From Streptomyces sp. NBC_01408 (GTDB taxonomy: Bacteria > Actinomycetota > Actinomycetes > Streptomycetales > Streptomycetaceae), in the NCBI RefSeq assembly GCF_026340255.1, contig NZ_JAPEPJ010000003.1, positions 744,001 through 808,000 of the forward strand: 64,000 nt of DNA, in the 5' to 3' direction. The notes beneath the pieces were generated by a model. That model saw nothing but the letters and a program-made list of their open reading frames with translations, searched no databases and was not told where the DNA came from. Below, piece after piece: positions 16,854 to 25,441 of the stretch; positions within the stretch are counted from its first letter, which is position 1; the number at the start of each line of letters is the position of its first letter. The position numbers were made by a program, and so were the translations under genes.

Positions 16854-16882
16854 ACGGATTTCATCGATTCCGTCTTGCGGAA
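16854..16882. promoter_or_regulatory. Candidate Lrp/AsnC-type site in the divergent promoter region
   Basis: Overlapping inverted repeats ACGGA(16854-16858)/TCCGT(16869-16873) and TTCCG(16868-16872)/CGGAA(16878-16882). The octamer GATTCCGT (16866-16873) is shared with the aldehyde dehydrogenase/NADAR gap at 4748. Position between an Lrp/AsnC gene and its divergent neighbour suggests autoregulation. Confidence 0.4.
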
Positions 16883-16895
16883 CAGACGACTCCTC

Positions 16896-17399
16896 GTGCA
16901 CAGTGAGGTCGTGGTCAGTCGAAGCGCAGATTCCAGGAACAGACAACCGTCCCCTTCGGTCGATGCTGTGTCCCTGGCGATCATCGAGCAACTGCAGGAG
17001 GACGGTCGCCGTCCCTACGCAGCGATCGGCAAGGCCGTCGGCCTGTCGGAAGCAGCCGTGCGTCAGCGCGTGCAGAAGCTCCTCGACCAGGGCGTCATGC
17101 AGATCGTCGCCGTCACCGACCCGCTCACCGTGGGCCTGCGACGCCAGGCCATGGTCGGGATCAACGTCGAGGGAGACCTCGACCCGGTGGCGGACGCACT
17201 CACCGCGATGGCGGAGTGCGAGTACGTGGTGATGACCGCAGGATCGTTCGACCTGATGGTGGAAATCGTCTGCGAGGACGACGACCACCTGCTCGAGACG
17301 ATCAACAAGAAGATCCGCACGCTCCCCGGCGTGCGATCAACCGAAAGCTTCGTTTACCTGAAGCTGAAGAAGCAGACCTACATGTGGGGAACTCGATAG
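16896..17399 (+). CDS. Lrp/AsnC family transcriptional regulator
   Basis: Leucine-responsive-type regulator of about 167 residues. An N-terminal winged helix-turn-helix (LAIIEQLQEDGRRPYAAIGKAVGLSEAAVRQRVQKLLDQG, abbreviated) is followed by the RAM/AsnC ligand-binding domain with the typical VVMTAGSFDLMVEIVCED strand pattern. It ends 3 bp before the aminotransferase gene, so the two are co-transcribed, and it is divergent from aldehyde dehydrogenase. Start is uncertain: TTG 16875, GTG 16896 and GTG 16911 are all in frame; 16875 would overlap a likely operator. It probably senses an amino acid or GABA-pathway intermediate. Confidence 0.88.
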   Translation: MHSEVVVSRSADSRNRQPSPSVDAVSLAIIEQLQEDGRRPYAAIGKAVGLSEAAVRQRVQKLLDQGVMQIVAVTDPLTVGLRRQAMVGINVEGDLDPVADALTAMAECEYVVMTAGSFDLMVEIVCEDDDHLLETINKKIRTLPGVRSTESFVYLKLKKQTYMWGTR

Positions 17400-17402
17400 C
17401 CC

Positions 17403-18764
17403 GTGAGCCAGGACCTCTCCAAGACCGCGTACGACCACCTGTGGATGCACTTCACCCGCATGTCGTCCTACGAGAACGCACCCGTCCCCACCATCGTGCG
17501 TGGTGAGGGCACCTACATCTTCGACGACAAGGGCAAGCGCTACCTCGACGGTCTCGCCGGACTGTTCGTGGTCAACGCCGGTCACGGCCGCAAGGAACTG
17601 GCCGAGGTCGCCTACAAGCAGGCCCAGGAACTCGCGTTCTTCCCCATCTGGTCGTACGCGCACCCCAAGGCCGTCGAGCTCGCCGAGCGCCTCGCCCACT
17701 ACGCCCCGGGCGACCTGAACAAGGTCTTCTTCACCACCGGCGGCGGCGAGGCCGTCGAGACGGCCTGGAAGCTCGCCAAGCAGTACTTCAAGCTCCAGGG
17801 CAAGCACACCAAGTACAAGGTCATCTCGCGTGCGGTCGCCTACCACGGCACCCCGCAGGGCGCCCTGTCCATCACCGGCCTGCCGGCCCTGAAGGCCCCC
17901 TTCGAGCCGCTGGTCCCCGGCGCGCACAAGGTCCCGAACACCAACATCTACCGCGCCCCGATCTTCGGCGACGACCCCGAGGCCTTCGGCCGCTGGTGCG
18001 CCGACCAGATCGAGCAGGAGATCCTCTTCGAGGGCGCCGACACCGTCGCGGCCGTCTTCCTGGAGCCCGTGCAGAACGCCGGCGGCTGCTTCCCGCCGCC
18101 GCCCGGCTACTTCCAGCGCGTCCGCGAGATCTGCGACCAGTACGACGTGCTGCTCGTCTCCGACGAGACGATCTGCGCCTTCGGCCGCCTCGGCACGATG
18201 TTCGCCTGCGACAAGTTCGACTACGTGCCGGACATGATCACCTGCGCCAAGGGCATGACCTCGGGCTACTCCCCGATCGGCGCCTGCATCATCTCGGACC
18301 GCCTCGCCGAGCCGTTCTACAAGGGCGACAACACCTTCCTGCACGGCTACACCTTCGGCGGCCACCCGGTCTCCTCTGCGGTGGCGCTGGCCAACCTCGA
18401 CATCTTCGACAAGGAAGGCCTGAACCAGCACGTGCTGGACCAGGAGGGCAACTTCTTCAACACCCTGAAGAAGCTGCACGACCTGCCGATCGTCGGCGAC
18501 GTCCGCGGCAACGGCTTCTTCTACGGCATCGAGCTCGTCAAGGACAAGACCACCAAGGAGTCCTTCACGGACGAGGAGACGGAGCGCGTGCTCTACGGCT
18601 TCCTCTCCAAGGCGCTCTTCGAGAACGGCCTGTACTGCCGCGCCGACGACCGAGGCGACCCGGTCATCCAGCTCGCGCCGCCGCTGATCGCCGACCAGGG
18701 CACCTTCGACGAGATCGAGGGCATCCTGCGCAGCGTGCTCACCGAGGCGTGGACCAAGCTCTGA
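17403..18764 (+). CDS. Class III aminotransferase (GABA/putrescine/omega-amino acid type)
   Basis: PLP-dependent aminotransferase of 453 residues. Motifs include GGGEAVETAWKLAKQY for phosphate binding, the FLEPVQNAGG strand, the LLVSDETICAFGRLG aspartate that contacts the pyridine nitrogen, and the catalytic Lys in MITCAKGMTSGY. GTG start, 3 bp after the regulator stop. Together with the divergent aldehyde dehydrogenase and PotD-like protein it fits putrescine or GABA catabolism; whether it acts on putrescine, GABA or beta-alanine with pyruvate cannot be decided here. A strong hairpin follows. Confidence 0.9.
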   Translation: MSQDLSKTAYDHLWMHFTRMSSYENAPVPTIVRGEGTYIFDDKGKRYLDGLAGLFVVNAGHGRKELAEVAYKQAQELAFFPIWSYAHPKAVELAERLAHYAPGDLNKVFFTTGGGEAVETAWKLAKQYFKLQGKHTKYKVISRAVAYHGTPQGALSITGLPALKAPFEPLVPGAHKVPNTNIYRAPIFGDDPEAFGRWCADQIEQEILFEGADTVAAVFLEPVQNAGGCFPPPPGYFQRVREICDQYDVLLVSDETICAFGRLGTMFACDKFDYVPDMITCAKGMTSGYSPIGACIISDRLAEPFYKGDNTFLHGYTFGGHPVSSAVALANLDIFDKEGLNQHVLDQEGNFFNTLKKLHDLPIVGDVRGNGFFYGIELVKDKTTKESFTDEETERVLYGFLSKALFENGLYCRADDRGDPVIQLAPPLIADQGTFDEIEGILRSVLTEAWTKL

Positions 18765-18797
18765 GCGGTCCCTGAGCACCGACTGGTCCGACCACGC

Positions 18798-18840
18798 GGC
18801 CCGGATCCTCCGTTCGAGTGAGAACGCGGGGGTCCGGGCC
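18798..18840 (+). terminator. Hairpin terminator after the aminotransferase gene
   Basis: GGCCCGGA (18798-18805) pairs with TCCGGGCC (18833-18840); the interior adds CGTTC (18811-18815) with GAACG (18822-18826). A long GC-rich stem with no T tract, as is common in Streptomyces. Confidence 0.75.
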
Positions 18841-18939
18841 GTGTGCTGTCACCATCCAAGACGTTCATCTCTTTACATCTCAGTGCGGCCCAGTGACCGA
18901 ACGGGTTCCGCTTCGTTCCCCCGGACGGAGGTGTACGCC

Positions 18940-19722
18940 ATGGTGGCTCCCACGGACAATGCCCCGCCCGACAGCGCCCCACCCCAGGACGATCTGCTCT
19001 GGGCGCGGTCCCTGCACTACTCCCACAGCGGCTCACCCGGCCTCGTCGGGATCTCCGTCGGAGTCCGCCAGGGCGAGATCCTGGCCCTGACCGGCCCGCG
19101 CGGCTGCGGCAAGACCACCCTGCTGCGCTGCCTGTCCGGGCAGCTGCTGCCCGAGCAGGGCGAGGTCTGGTTCAACAGCGTTCCCGTGCACACCATGGGC
19201 ACCGCGGCCCGCGAACGCCTGCGCCGCGACCGGTTCGGCTGGATCGGCCCCGAGCCGCAGCTGCTGCCCGAGCTCAGGGTGTGGGAGAACGCGGCCCTGC
19301 CGCTGCTGATGGCCGGCGCCTCGCACCGCAGCGCCCGGCACGCCGCCTGCGCGTGGCTGGACCGCCTCGAGATCGGCGGCTTCGCCCGCAAGCGCCCCGG
19401 CGCCCTCACCCACGCCGAGTCCCAGCGCGTCGCCCTGGCCCGGGCCCTGGTCAACGAGCCCGCGGTGGTCTTCGCCGACGAGCCCACGGCCCCGCTGCAC
19501 CGGGCCGAGCGCGCCCGCCTGCTCCGTACGCTGACCACCGCGGCCCGCTCGCACGGGATCACCGTGCTGCTGGCCACCCACGACGAGGAGACCGCGGCCG
19601 TCGCCGACCGCCACCTGGCCCTGCTCGACGGCCGGCCCGCCGCGACCGCCGTCGCCGCGGGCACCGGGTCCGCCTCCTCCGAGACCCCGGAGGGCCAGGC
19701 CGCGTGCTCGCTCTCCGCCTAG
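18940..19722 (+). CDS. ABC transporter ATP-binding protein with degenerate signature motif
   Basis: ABC ATPase of 260 residues. Walker A is intact (GPRGCGKTT), as are Walker B (AVVFADEP) and the H-loop (LLATHDEE). The signature is LTHAESQRVALARAL instead of LSGGQ, and the D-loop after Walker B reads TAPLHRAE rather than the usual SALD, so hydrolysis may be altered. ATG 18940 has GGAGG eight bases upstream. The downstream multi-spanning membrane gene starts within its last codons, so this is a two-gene transporter, most like the MacB/LolD exporter class. Substrate is unknown. Confidence 0.85.
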   Translation: MVAPTDNAPPDSAPPQDDLLWARSLHYSHSGSPGLVGISVGVRQGEILALTGPRGCGKTTLLRCLSGQLLPEQGEVWFNSVPVHTMGTAARERLRRDRFGWIGPEPQLLPELRVWENAALPLLMAGASHRSARHAACAWLDRLEIGGFARKRPGALTHAESQRVALARALVNEPAVVFADEPTAPLHRAERARLLRTLTTAARSHGITVLLATHDEETAAVADRHLALLDGRPAATAVAAGTGSASSETPEGQAACSLSA

Positions 19723-20783
19723 CCCGCGGCTCCCGTCCGCTCGTCCAGCTGCGCCGGCTGCTGGTCGCGGCGGCCTCGGCCGGTACCGGGTTCCTGCTGC
19801 TGTACGTGCTCGCGGAGGCCTTGGAGCGGCCCGCTGGATCGTTCCCTCGGCTGCTGTGGGCCCTGGTCCCGCTGGCCGCCACCGTCCACTTCGCCGTCGC
19901 CGTGGCCCGGGCCGACCCCGCGACGCGGCCCCGGGAGGGACTGGACACCGCCGGGCTGGGTCCCGTACGGCTCACCCTGGTCGCGGCGATCTCCACCGCC
20001 GTCGCCTGCACCCTCGGCAGCGCCCTGGCCCTGGCCGCCTTCCTCCACCTGCGCGGGGACCTGGCCGGGCTGCCCTTCGACGGAGCGGGGGGCTCGCTGC
20101 TCCACGCCGACCGGCCGCTGCCCGTCGCGGCCGCCCTCACCCTGCTGGCCCTGGTCCCGCTGGCCGCCTCGGGCGCCACCGCCCTCGCCCTGCGGCCGGG
20201 CAGCCGCCGCCCGCTCACCCCGCAGACCGCGCTGCCCTGGGGGATCGCCGTCACCGCGTGCGGGCTGGCCGTCGAGGCGTACGCGGGCCGGGACGGCGCC
20301 GGGATGCTGACCGGCTGGTCCCTGACCGCGATCGGGCTCGCTCTCGCCGGACCGGGTCTCGCCTACGCCTGCGGGACCCTGATGGCCGCCGCCCGCCCCG
20401 GCGCGCTGCGGCTGCTCGCCGGACGGGCCCTGCAGGAGGAGGCCGTCCGGCTGGGCCCGCCGCTGGGCGTGCTCTGCGCGATCGGTGCCGGAGCACTCAG
20501 CGCCCTGGCCCTGCGTGACCGGGGCGGCCTGATCCTGCCGCTGGGTCCGCTGTCGGGGCCGGCCGCCGCGCTGGTCGCTCTGTGCGCCGCCGCGACCCTT
20601 CTCACATCCGCGGTGGAGGCCCGCCAGGCCCGTACCGCCGGCCGGGAGGCGCTGCTCGACCTGGGCACTCCGGCCAAGGTCCTGCGTACGGCCGCGAGTT
20701 TGCGGGCCACGGCACTGGTCGCCGTGTGCGCGCCGGTCTGCTGGGGTGTGGCGCAGCTGACGTCCCTGGCCCTGACCCACTGA
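19704..20783 (+). CDS. Multi-spanning membrane protein, partner of the ABC ATPase
   Basis: Integral membrane protein of about 359 residues with roughly eight to ten hydrophobic segments and a high Ala/Leu content. No soluble domain is obvious. GTG 19704 is inside the end of the ATPase gene (19-base overlap) and has GGAGGG nine bases upstream, indicating translational coupling. It is the likely transmembrane subunit of the ABC transporter, although it lacks a clear EAA-loop or FtsX signature by eye. Confidence 0.75.
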   Translation: MLALRLARGSRPLVQLRRLLVAAASAGTGFLLLYVLAEALERPAGSFPRLLWALVPLAATVHFAVAVARADPATRPREGLDTAGLGPVRLTLVAAISTAVACTLGSALALAAFLHLRGDLAGLPFDGAGGSLLHADRPLPVAAALTLLALVPLAASGATALALRPGSRRPLTPQTALPWGIAVTACGLAVEAYAGRDGAGMLTGWSLTAIGLALAGPGLAYACGTLMAAARPGALRLLAGRALQEEAVRLGPPLGVLCAIGAGALSALALRDRGGLILPLGPLSGPAAALVALCAAATLLTSAVEARQARTAGREALLDLGTPAKVLRTAASLRATALVAVCAPVCWGVAQLTSLALTH

Positions 20784-20809
20784 GGCGGGCAGCCCTTAGG
20801 GTGGGCCGA

Positions 20810-21901
20810 ATGGTCAACGCAGACATCGAGATCGAGACGCTCGCCGAATTCGACCAGGTCGTGGCCCGCGGCTCGCTCAGCGGCTACCGGATCCAGTCGG
20901 TCAACCTGCTGGAGCGGACCTTCGCGCTGCTGTCCGCCGACACCTCGGCGGCCGTGTTCCTGGGCTGCGCGATGGAGCCCGACGCCTCGGTGAAGGTCCG
21001 CGCCGACGGCGCCCTGGTCTTCCCGCCCGTGCCGGACCTGCCCTTCAACCCGTACCGCGGTCTGCTCTACACGCCCGAGGAACTGTTCGCGGGACTGCCC
21101 GCCGGGTACGAGGCCACCCCGGACGCCCAGGCGTACGCCTGGTTCCAGGAGACCAGGTCCGACGCGGACATCTTCTCCTCGATGCTGCGCTCCATCCACG
21201 ACGACGCCATCTCCGACGCCCTCGACGAGCACCTCACGGGCGCCCCGGTCGTGGGCGTGATGGGCGGCCATGCCATGTCCCGGGGCGGCGCGGAGTACCG
21301 CGGCGCGGCGGAGCTGGGCCGGACCCTGACCCGGTCCGGGCTGACGGTGGCCACCGGCGGCGGACCCGGCGCGATGGAGGCGGCGAACCTCGGCGCCTAC
21401 CTGGCCCCGGCCCCCGACGAGGCACTCCCGGAAGCGCTGGAGCTGCTGGCCAAGGCCCCCTCCTTCGAGCCGTCGGTGTCCGACTGGGCGCGCGCGGCCT
21501 TCGCCGTACGGGACCGCTGGCCCGGCGGCGGCGACTCCGTGGGCATCCCGACCTGGTTCTACGGCCACGAGCCGCCGAACGCCTTCGCCGGCCACGTCGC
21601 GAAGTACTTCGCGAACGCCACCCGGGAAGACGGGCTGCTGGCCCGTTCCACCGCGGGCGTGGTCTTCCTGCCGGGCGCCGCGGGCACGGTCCAGGAGATC
21701 TTCGACAACGCGACGCCGAACTACTACGGGTCGCGCGGCCCGGCGACGCCGATGGTCCTGGTCGGCCGCACCCACTGGACCGAGCACCTCCCGGCGTGGC
21801 CCCTGCTCCAGGCACTGGCGCGCGGCCGCGCCATGGAGTCCCGGATAGCCCTCGTCGACTCGGTGGACGAGGTTCCGGCGGCACTCGCCGGAATGCATTG
21901 A
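20810..21901 (+). CDS. LOG-family (TIGR00725-like) nucleotide-binding Rossmann protein
   Basis: Protein of 363 residues with the lysine decarboxylase-like LOG fold in its C-terminal two-thirds: VVGVMGGHAMSRGG, the TGGGPGAMEAAN loop, and a variant of the phosphoribohydrolase motif, LPGAAGTVQE, instead of PGGxGTxxE. The N-terminal ~130 residues form an extra domain of unknown role. No ribosome site is clear; TTAGGGT about 8 bases before the ATG could be a -10 element of a leaderless transcript. Relatives cleave nucleoside 5'-monophosphates to release cytokinin-like bases, but the altered motif makes activity uncertain. Confidence 0.8.
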   Translation: MVNADIEIETLAEFDQVVARGSLSGYRIQSVNLLERTFALLSADTSAAVFLGCAMEPDASVKVRADGALVFPPVPDLPFNPYRGLLYTPEELFAGLPAGYEATPDAQAYAWFQETRSDADIFSSMLRSIHDDAISDALDEHLTGAPVVGVMGGHAMSRGGAEYRGAAELGRTLTRSGLTVATGGGPGAMEAANLGAYLAPAPDEALPEALELLAKAPSFEPSVSDWARAAFAVRDRWPGGGDSVGIPTWFYGHEPPNAFAGHVAKYFANATREDGLLARSTAGVVFLPGAAGTVQEIFDNATPNYYGSRGPATPMVLVGRTHWTEHLPAWPLLQALARGRAMESRIALVDSVDEVPAALAGMH

Positions 21902-21932
21902 CCCGTCGAGGCAACTTCCCCGCCGATTCCAG

Positions 21933-21966
21933 CGTCTGGCAGAGGTACCGCACAACCTGCCAGACG
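21933..21966. other. Perfect 10-bp inverted repeat in the 5' region of the DMT-type gene
   Basis: CGTCTGGCAG (21933-21942) and CTGCCAGACG (21957-21966) with a 14-nt loop, ending 5 bases before the GGAG ribosome site of the next gene. It could terminate the LOG gene transcript, act as an operator, or control translation of the membrane protein. Confidence 0.6.
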
Positions 21967-21981
21967 TGAACGGAGCCCTTG

Positions 21982-22893
21982 GTGCTCATAGGTTTGTTGA
22001 CCGCTGTCGCGGCGTCCATCTGCTACGGCACGGGATCCGTCCTGCAAGCCGTGGGATCGCGCCGCGCCGCCCGGATGTCCCCGACTGCCTCCGGGGTGAC
22101 CGCGCACGGCGGCCCCAACCTGTCGTCCACCGCCAAGGCGGCGATGACCTGGGAATTCATCATCGGGACGATCCTGGACTTCGTGGGCTTCGGCCTGGGG
22201 GCGCTCGCCGCCCGGATGCTGCCCCTGTTCCTCTCCCAGACCGTGATCAGCGCCAACCTGGTGATCACGGCGGTGCTCAGCGTGAAGATGCTCGGCATCC
22301 GGCTCACCCGTAAGGAATGGGCCTCGATCGGGGTCGTCTGCACGGCGCTGGTGCTGCTGGCGACGGCCGCGGGCCACGAGGGCGGCCACCACGCGCCGAT
22401 GTCCACGCACTGGTGGCTGCTCGCCGTGACCCTGCTGATCATCGTGGGCGGCACCGTCGCCGTACGCTTCCTGGGCTCGCGGGCCGCGATCCTGGCGGGT
22501 CTGCTGTCGGGGCTGGCCTTCGGCGCGCTGGGCGTCGGCGTCCGGATCCTGAACGGCATCGACCCGTTCGACCTGGGCGCCTTCCTCTCCGACCCGGCCC
22601 TCTACGCCATCCTGATCGCGGGCTTCGGCGGCATGTACCTGCACACGGTCGCCCTTCAGATCGGCTCGGTGAACGGCGCGACGGCGGCCCTGGTCGTCGG
22701 CGAGACCGTGCTCCCGGGGGCGATCGGTGTCCTCTGGCTGGGTGACGCCTCCCGCCCCGGCCTGGCCTGGCTGGCCGTGCTCGGCTTCGTCCTGGCCGTG
22801 ACGGGCGCCGTGGCCGTCGCCTGGTTCGGCAACCACGAAGGCGCCGAGGAGGAGGCCGAGGCCCCGGTCCCGGCCCCGGCCCCGGTCGGCTGA
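21982..22893 (+). CDS. DMT/EamA-like multi-spanning membrane protein
   Basis: Membrane protein of about 303 residues with nine or ten hydrophobic segments arranged as two similar halves, resembling drug/metabolite-type or DUF-type transporters related to EamA. The first half has ICYGTGSVLQAVGSRRA, the second GGMYLHTVALQIGSVNGATAALVVGETVLP (described in part), both typical of this superfamily. GTG 21982 is chosen over TTG 21979 because GGAG lies six bases upstream. The C-terminus is a short Glu/Ala/Pro tail. Substrate is unknown. Confidence 0.75.
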   Translation: MLIGLLTAVAASICYGTGSVLQAVGSRRAARMSPTASGVTAHGGPNLSSTAKAAMTWEFIIGTILDFVGFGLGALAARMLPLFLSQTVISANLVITAVLSVKMLGIRLTRKEWASIGVVCTALVLLATAAGHEGGHHAPMSTHWWLLAVTLLIIVGGTVAVRFLGSRAAILAGLLSGLAFGALGVGVRILNGIDPFDLGAFLSDPALYAILIAGFGGMYLHTVALQIGSVNGATAALVVGETVLPGAIGVLWLGDASRPGLAWLAVLGFVLAVTGAVAVAWFGNHEGAEEEAEAPVPAPAPVG

Positions 22894-22992
22894 CCCTCCG
22901 GCCGACCGGGCGCCATCACCCGGTCGGCCGTCCCCGGTGGTGGCACGGCGGCGGCTGCCGCTTGCTGGACCGGGGGAGAGAGCGAGGGGCCC

Positions 22993-23637
22993 GTGGAGCC
23001 CACGACCGATCGGCTGAAGACACCGCGAGCCGCCGGAACGGCCGGAGTCGCCTTCGCCCTGCTGCTCGCGGCGGCGATCGTCCTGATGCGGATCGCCATC
23101 CCGTCGGGGGACGCCGCCGACGCGCCCATCGACCCGGACCGCCGCTGGGCCATCCGGGTGGCCCTGGAGATCGTGCCCTTCGCCGGCATCTTCTTCCTGT
23201 GGTTCATGGGCGCCCTGCGCGCCCACACGGGCGAGGCCGAGGACCGGTTCATCGCCACCGTGTTCCTCGGCAGCGGCTTCCTCTTCGTCGCCACCCTGTT
23301 CGTCGCCTCCGCGGCGGCCGGCACCGTGCTGGAGGAGGGCACCCCCTCCGACTTCGGCCGTCACTACGCCTACATCGTCCTCTCTACCTACTCGATGCGG
23401 ATGGCGGCCGTCTTCGTCCTCGCGACCTCGACCATCGGGCGGCTGCTCGGCGTCTTCCCCCGGCCGCTGGCCCTGCTGGGCTCCGTCGTCGGCCTGGTCC
23501 TGATCATCGTGGGGTCGGGCGTGCCCTGGTCCGAGCTCCTGTTCCCGGCCTGGGCGCTGATCATCAGCGTCTACATCCTGCGCGCCCGGCGCGGCACCCC
23601 TCCGCGGCCCGGTCCGACGGGGCCTGACCTGCTGTGA
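22993..23637 (+). CDS. Conserved membrane protein of unknown function
   Basis: Hypothetical protein of 214 residues, GTG start, with about six hydrophobic segments (near 15-35, 57-75, 88-115, 131-150, 160-175, 180-195). No catalytic or transporter signature is recognised. It stands alone between the DMT-type gene and the ferredoxin gene with gaps of about 100 and 118 bp, all in the same direction. Confidence 0.7.
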   Translation: MEPTTDRLKTPRAAGTAGVAFALLLAAAIVLMRIAIPSGDAADAPIDPDRRWAIRVALEIVPFAGIFFLWFMGALRAHTGEAEDRFIATVFLGSGFLFVATLFVASAAAGTVLEEGTPSDFGRHYAYIVLSTYSMRMAAVFVLATSTIGRLLGVFPRPLALLGSVVGLVLIIVGSGVPWSELLFPAWALIISVYILRARRGTPPRPGPTGPDLL

Positions 23638-23755
23638 CCTGGGGATCTCCGGTCCAACGGGCGATCCCGGGAACCCACGCGCATGCTGGGGGAAAGGGAG
23701 GGGCGGGGGGCCGGGGGTGACGGGGATGATCAGGCCAGCGAAAGGCAGATCCGTC

Positions 23756-24001
23756 ATGAGGCTTGTCGTCGACCTCAACCGCTGCCAGGGGTACGCGCAG
23801 TGCGCCTTCCTCGCTCCCGACGTGTTCGCCATGCACGGCGACGAGTCGCTGCTGTACAACCCGGAGGCGGCTGCCGAGCAGCGGGAGAACGTCGCCCGCG
23901 CCGTGGCCGCCTGTCCGGTCGGCGCCATCCTGGTGGAGTACACGGACGAGGACCTGGAAGCCGTGACCGGGGCCGCGGCCCACTCCGGAGGCGCGCGGTG
24001 A
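23756..24001 (+). CDS. [3Fe-4S] ferredoxin
   Basis: Small ferredoxin of 81 residues. The cluster ligands fit a 3Fe-4S type: Cys10 and Cys16 in RCQGYAQC with a third Cys in ACPVGAI. It would carry electrons from the reductase encoded next to the P450 that follows. ATG 23756 is chosen because the conserved fold begins at once (MRLVVDLNRC). The stop overlaps the GTG start of the reductase (GTGA), a strong sign of an operon. Confidence 0.92.
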   Translation: MRLVVDLNRCQGYAQCAFLAPDVFAMHGDESLLYNPEAAAEQRENVARAVAACPVGAILVEYTDEDLEAVTGAAAHSGGAR

Positions 24002-25404
24002 CCGGTCGAGGAGCACACGACGGAGCCCTGGAGTGGCTGAAGCGCGAGGGCCGCATCGTCGTGGTCGGCGCTTCGCTGGCCGGTCTGCGCGCCGCCGAGA
24101 CCATGCGCGAGAAGGGCTTCGCCGGTTCGCTCACGATGATCGGCGACGAACCGTACGAGCCGTACGACCGGCCCCCGCTGTCCAAGCAGGTCCTGCTGGG
24201 CAACGCGGTCGCCGACCACACCGCGCTCCCCCGCCGCCGGGCGATCGACGCCGACTGGCGCCTCGGGGTCCCCGCCACCGGCCTGGACATGGCCGCCCAC
24301 CGGGTCCGGCTGGGCAACGGCGACGAGGTCGAGTACGACCGGCTGCTGATCGCGACCGGTGTCCGGGCCCGGCCGTGGCCCAACGCGGACGAGGGCGCCC
24401 TCGACGGGGTCTTCGTGCTGCGCACCCGGGACGACGGCGAAGGACTGCAACGGGCCCTCGCCGCCGGTCCCCGCCGGGTGCTCGTCATCGGAGCCGGATT
24501 CACCGGCTCCGAGATCGCCTCCGCCTGCCGGGAGCGCGGCCTGGACGTCACCGTCGCCGAACGGGGCGCCGCGCCGCTGGTCGGCGCGCTCGGCGGGGTG
24601 ATCGGGGAGGTCGCGGCGGAGATGCACCGCGAGCACGGGGTCGACCTGCGCACCGGGGTCATGGTGACCGGGCTGGAGGGCGACCCCTCGGGGCGGGTCC
24701 GCGCCGCCCACCTCTCCGACGGGTCCACGGTCGAGGCCGACGTGGTGGTCGTCTCGCTGGGCGCGCAGCGCAACACCGAGTGGCTCACGGGTTCCGGACT
24801 GGGCGCGGGTCCCCGGGGCATCGCCTGTGACGCGGGCTGCCGGGCCTTCGACATCCGGGGCATCGTCACCGACGACATCTATGTGGCGGGTGACGTGGCA
24901 CGCTCCCCGCACGCCCTGTTCGGCTACCAGTTCCTGTCGCTGGAGCACTGGGGCAACGCCGTCGCGCAGGCCGACACGGCGGCGCACAACATGCTCAGCG
25001 AGAGCGCGGACCGCCGCCCCCACCTGTGGGTCCCGGCGTTCTGGTCCTCCCAGTTCGGCGTGAACATCAAGTCGGTCGGGGTGCCGCCGATGGGGACGGA
25101 GATCCTCATCACGCAGGGCTCGCGCGCCGAGCGCAGGTTCGCGGCCGTGTACGGCTACCAGGGGCGCGTGATCGCCGCCGTCACCTTCGACCAGTGCCGG
25201 TGGCTCCCGTTCTACGAGCAGCAGATCGAGACGACCGCGCCGTTCCCGCCGCCCTTCTCCACGGTGGACCGCAGGCCGGAGGGGAGCAAGCCGATGCCGG
25301 CGGACTTCCCCGACCCGTCGGTGCCGACCCACGGGCCGACCATCACCCTCAGCGGATACTCGCCGGCCGACCGGAAGATGACCTTCACCCCCGCGCACCA
25401 CTGA
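23998..25404 (+). CDS. FAD-dependent ferredoxin reductase
   Basis: Flavoprotein of 468 residues of the rubredoxin/ferredoxin reductase type. It has the FAD-binding VVVGASLAGLRAAE near residue 22, the NAD(P)H-binding VLVIGAGFTGSEIA near residue 163, the ATGVRARPW junction and the IYVAGDVAR FAD motif. The C-terminal extension (WSSQFGVNIKSVG) is typical of these reductases. GTG start overlaps the ferredoxin gene. With the ferredoxin and P450 it forms a complete class I electron-transfer chain. Confidence 0.92.
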   Translation: MTGRGAHDGALEWLKREGRIVVVGASLAGLRAAETMREKGFAGSLTMIGDEPYEPYDRPPLSKQVLLGNAVADHTALPRRRAIDADWRLGVPATGLDMAAHRVRLGNGDEVEYDRLLIATGVRARPWPNADEGALDGVFVLRTRDDGEGLQRALAAGPRRVLVIGAGFTGSEIASACRERGLDVTVAERGAAPLVGALGGVIGEVAAEMHREHGVDLRTGVMVTGLEGDPSGRVRAAHLSDGSTVEADVVVVSLGAQRNTEWLTGSGLGAGPRGIACDAGCRAFDIRGIVTDDIYVAGDVARSPHALFGYQFLSLEHWGNAVAQADTAAHNMLSESADRRPHLWVPAFWSSQFGVNIKSVGVPPMGTEILITQGSRAERRFAAVYGYQGRVIAAVTFDQCRWLPFYEQQIETTAPFPPPFSTVDRRPEGSKPMPADFPDPSVPTHGPTITLSGYSPADRKMTFTPAHH

Positions 25405-25441
25405 CCACCGCGCCCTCCCCCGAGGATCACGAGGACCCGTC

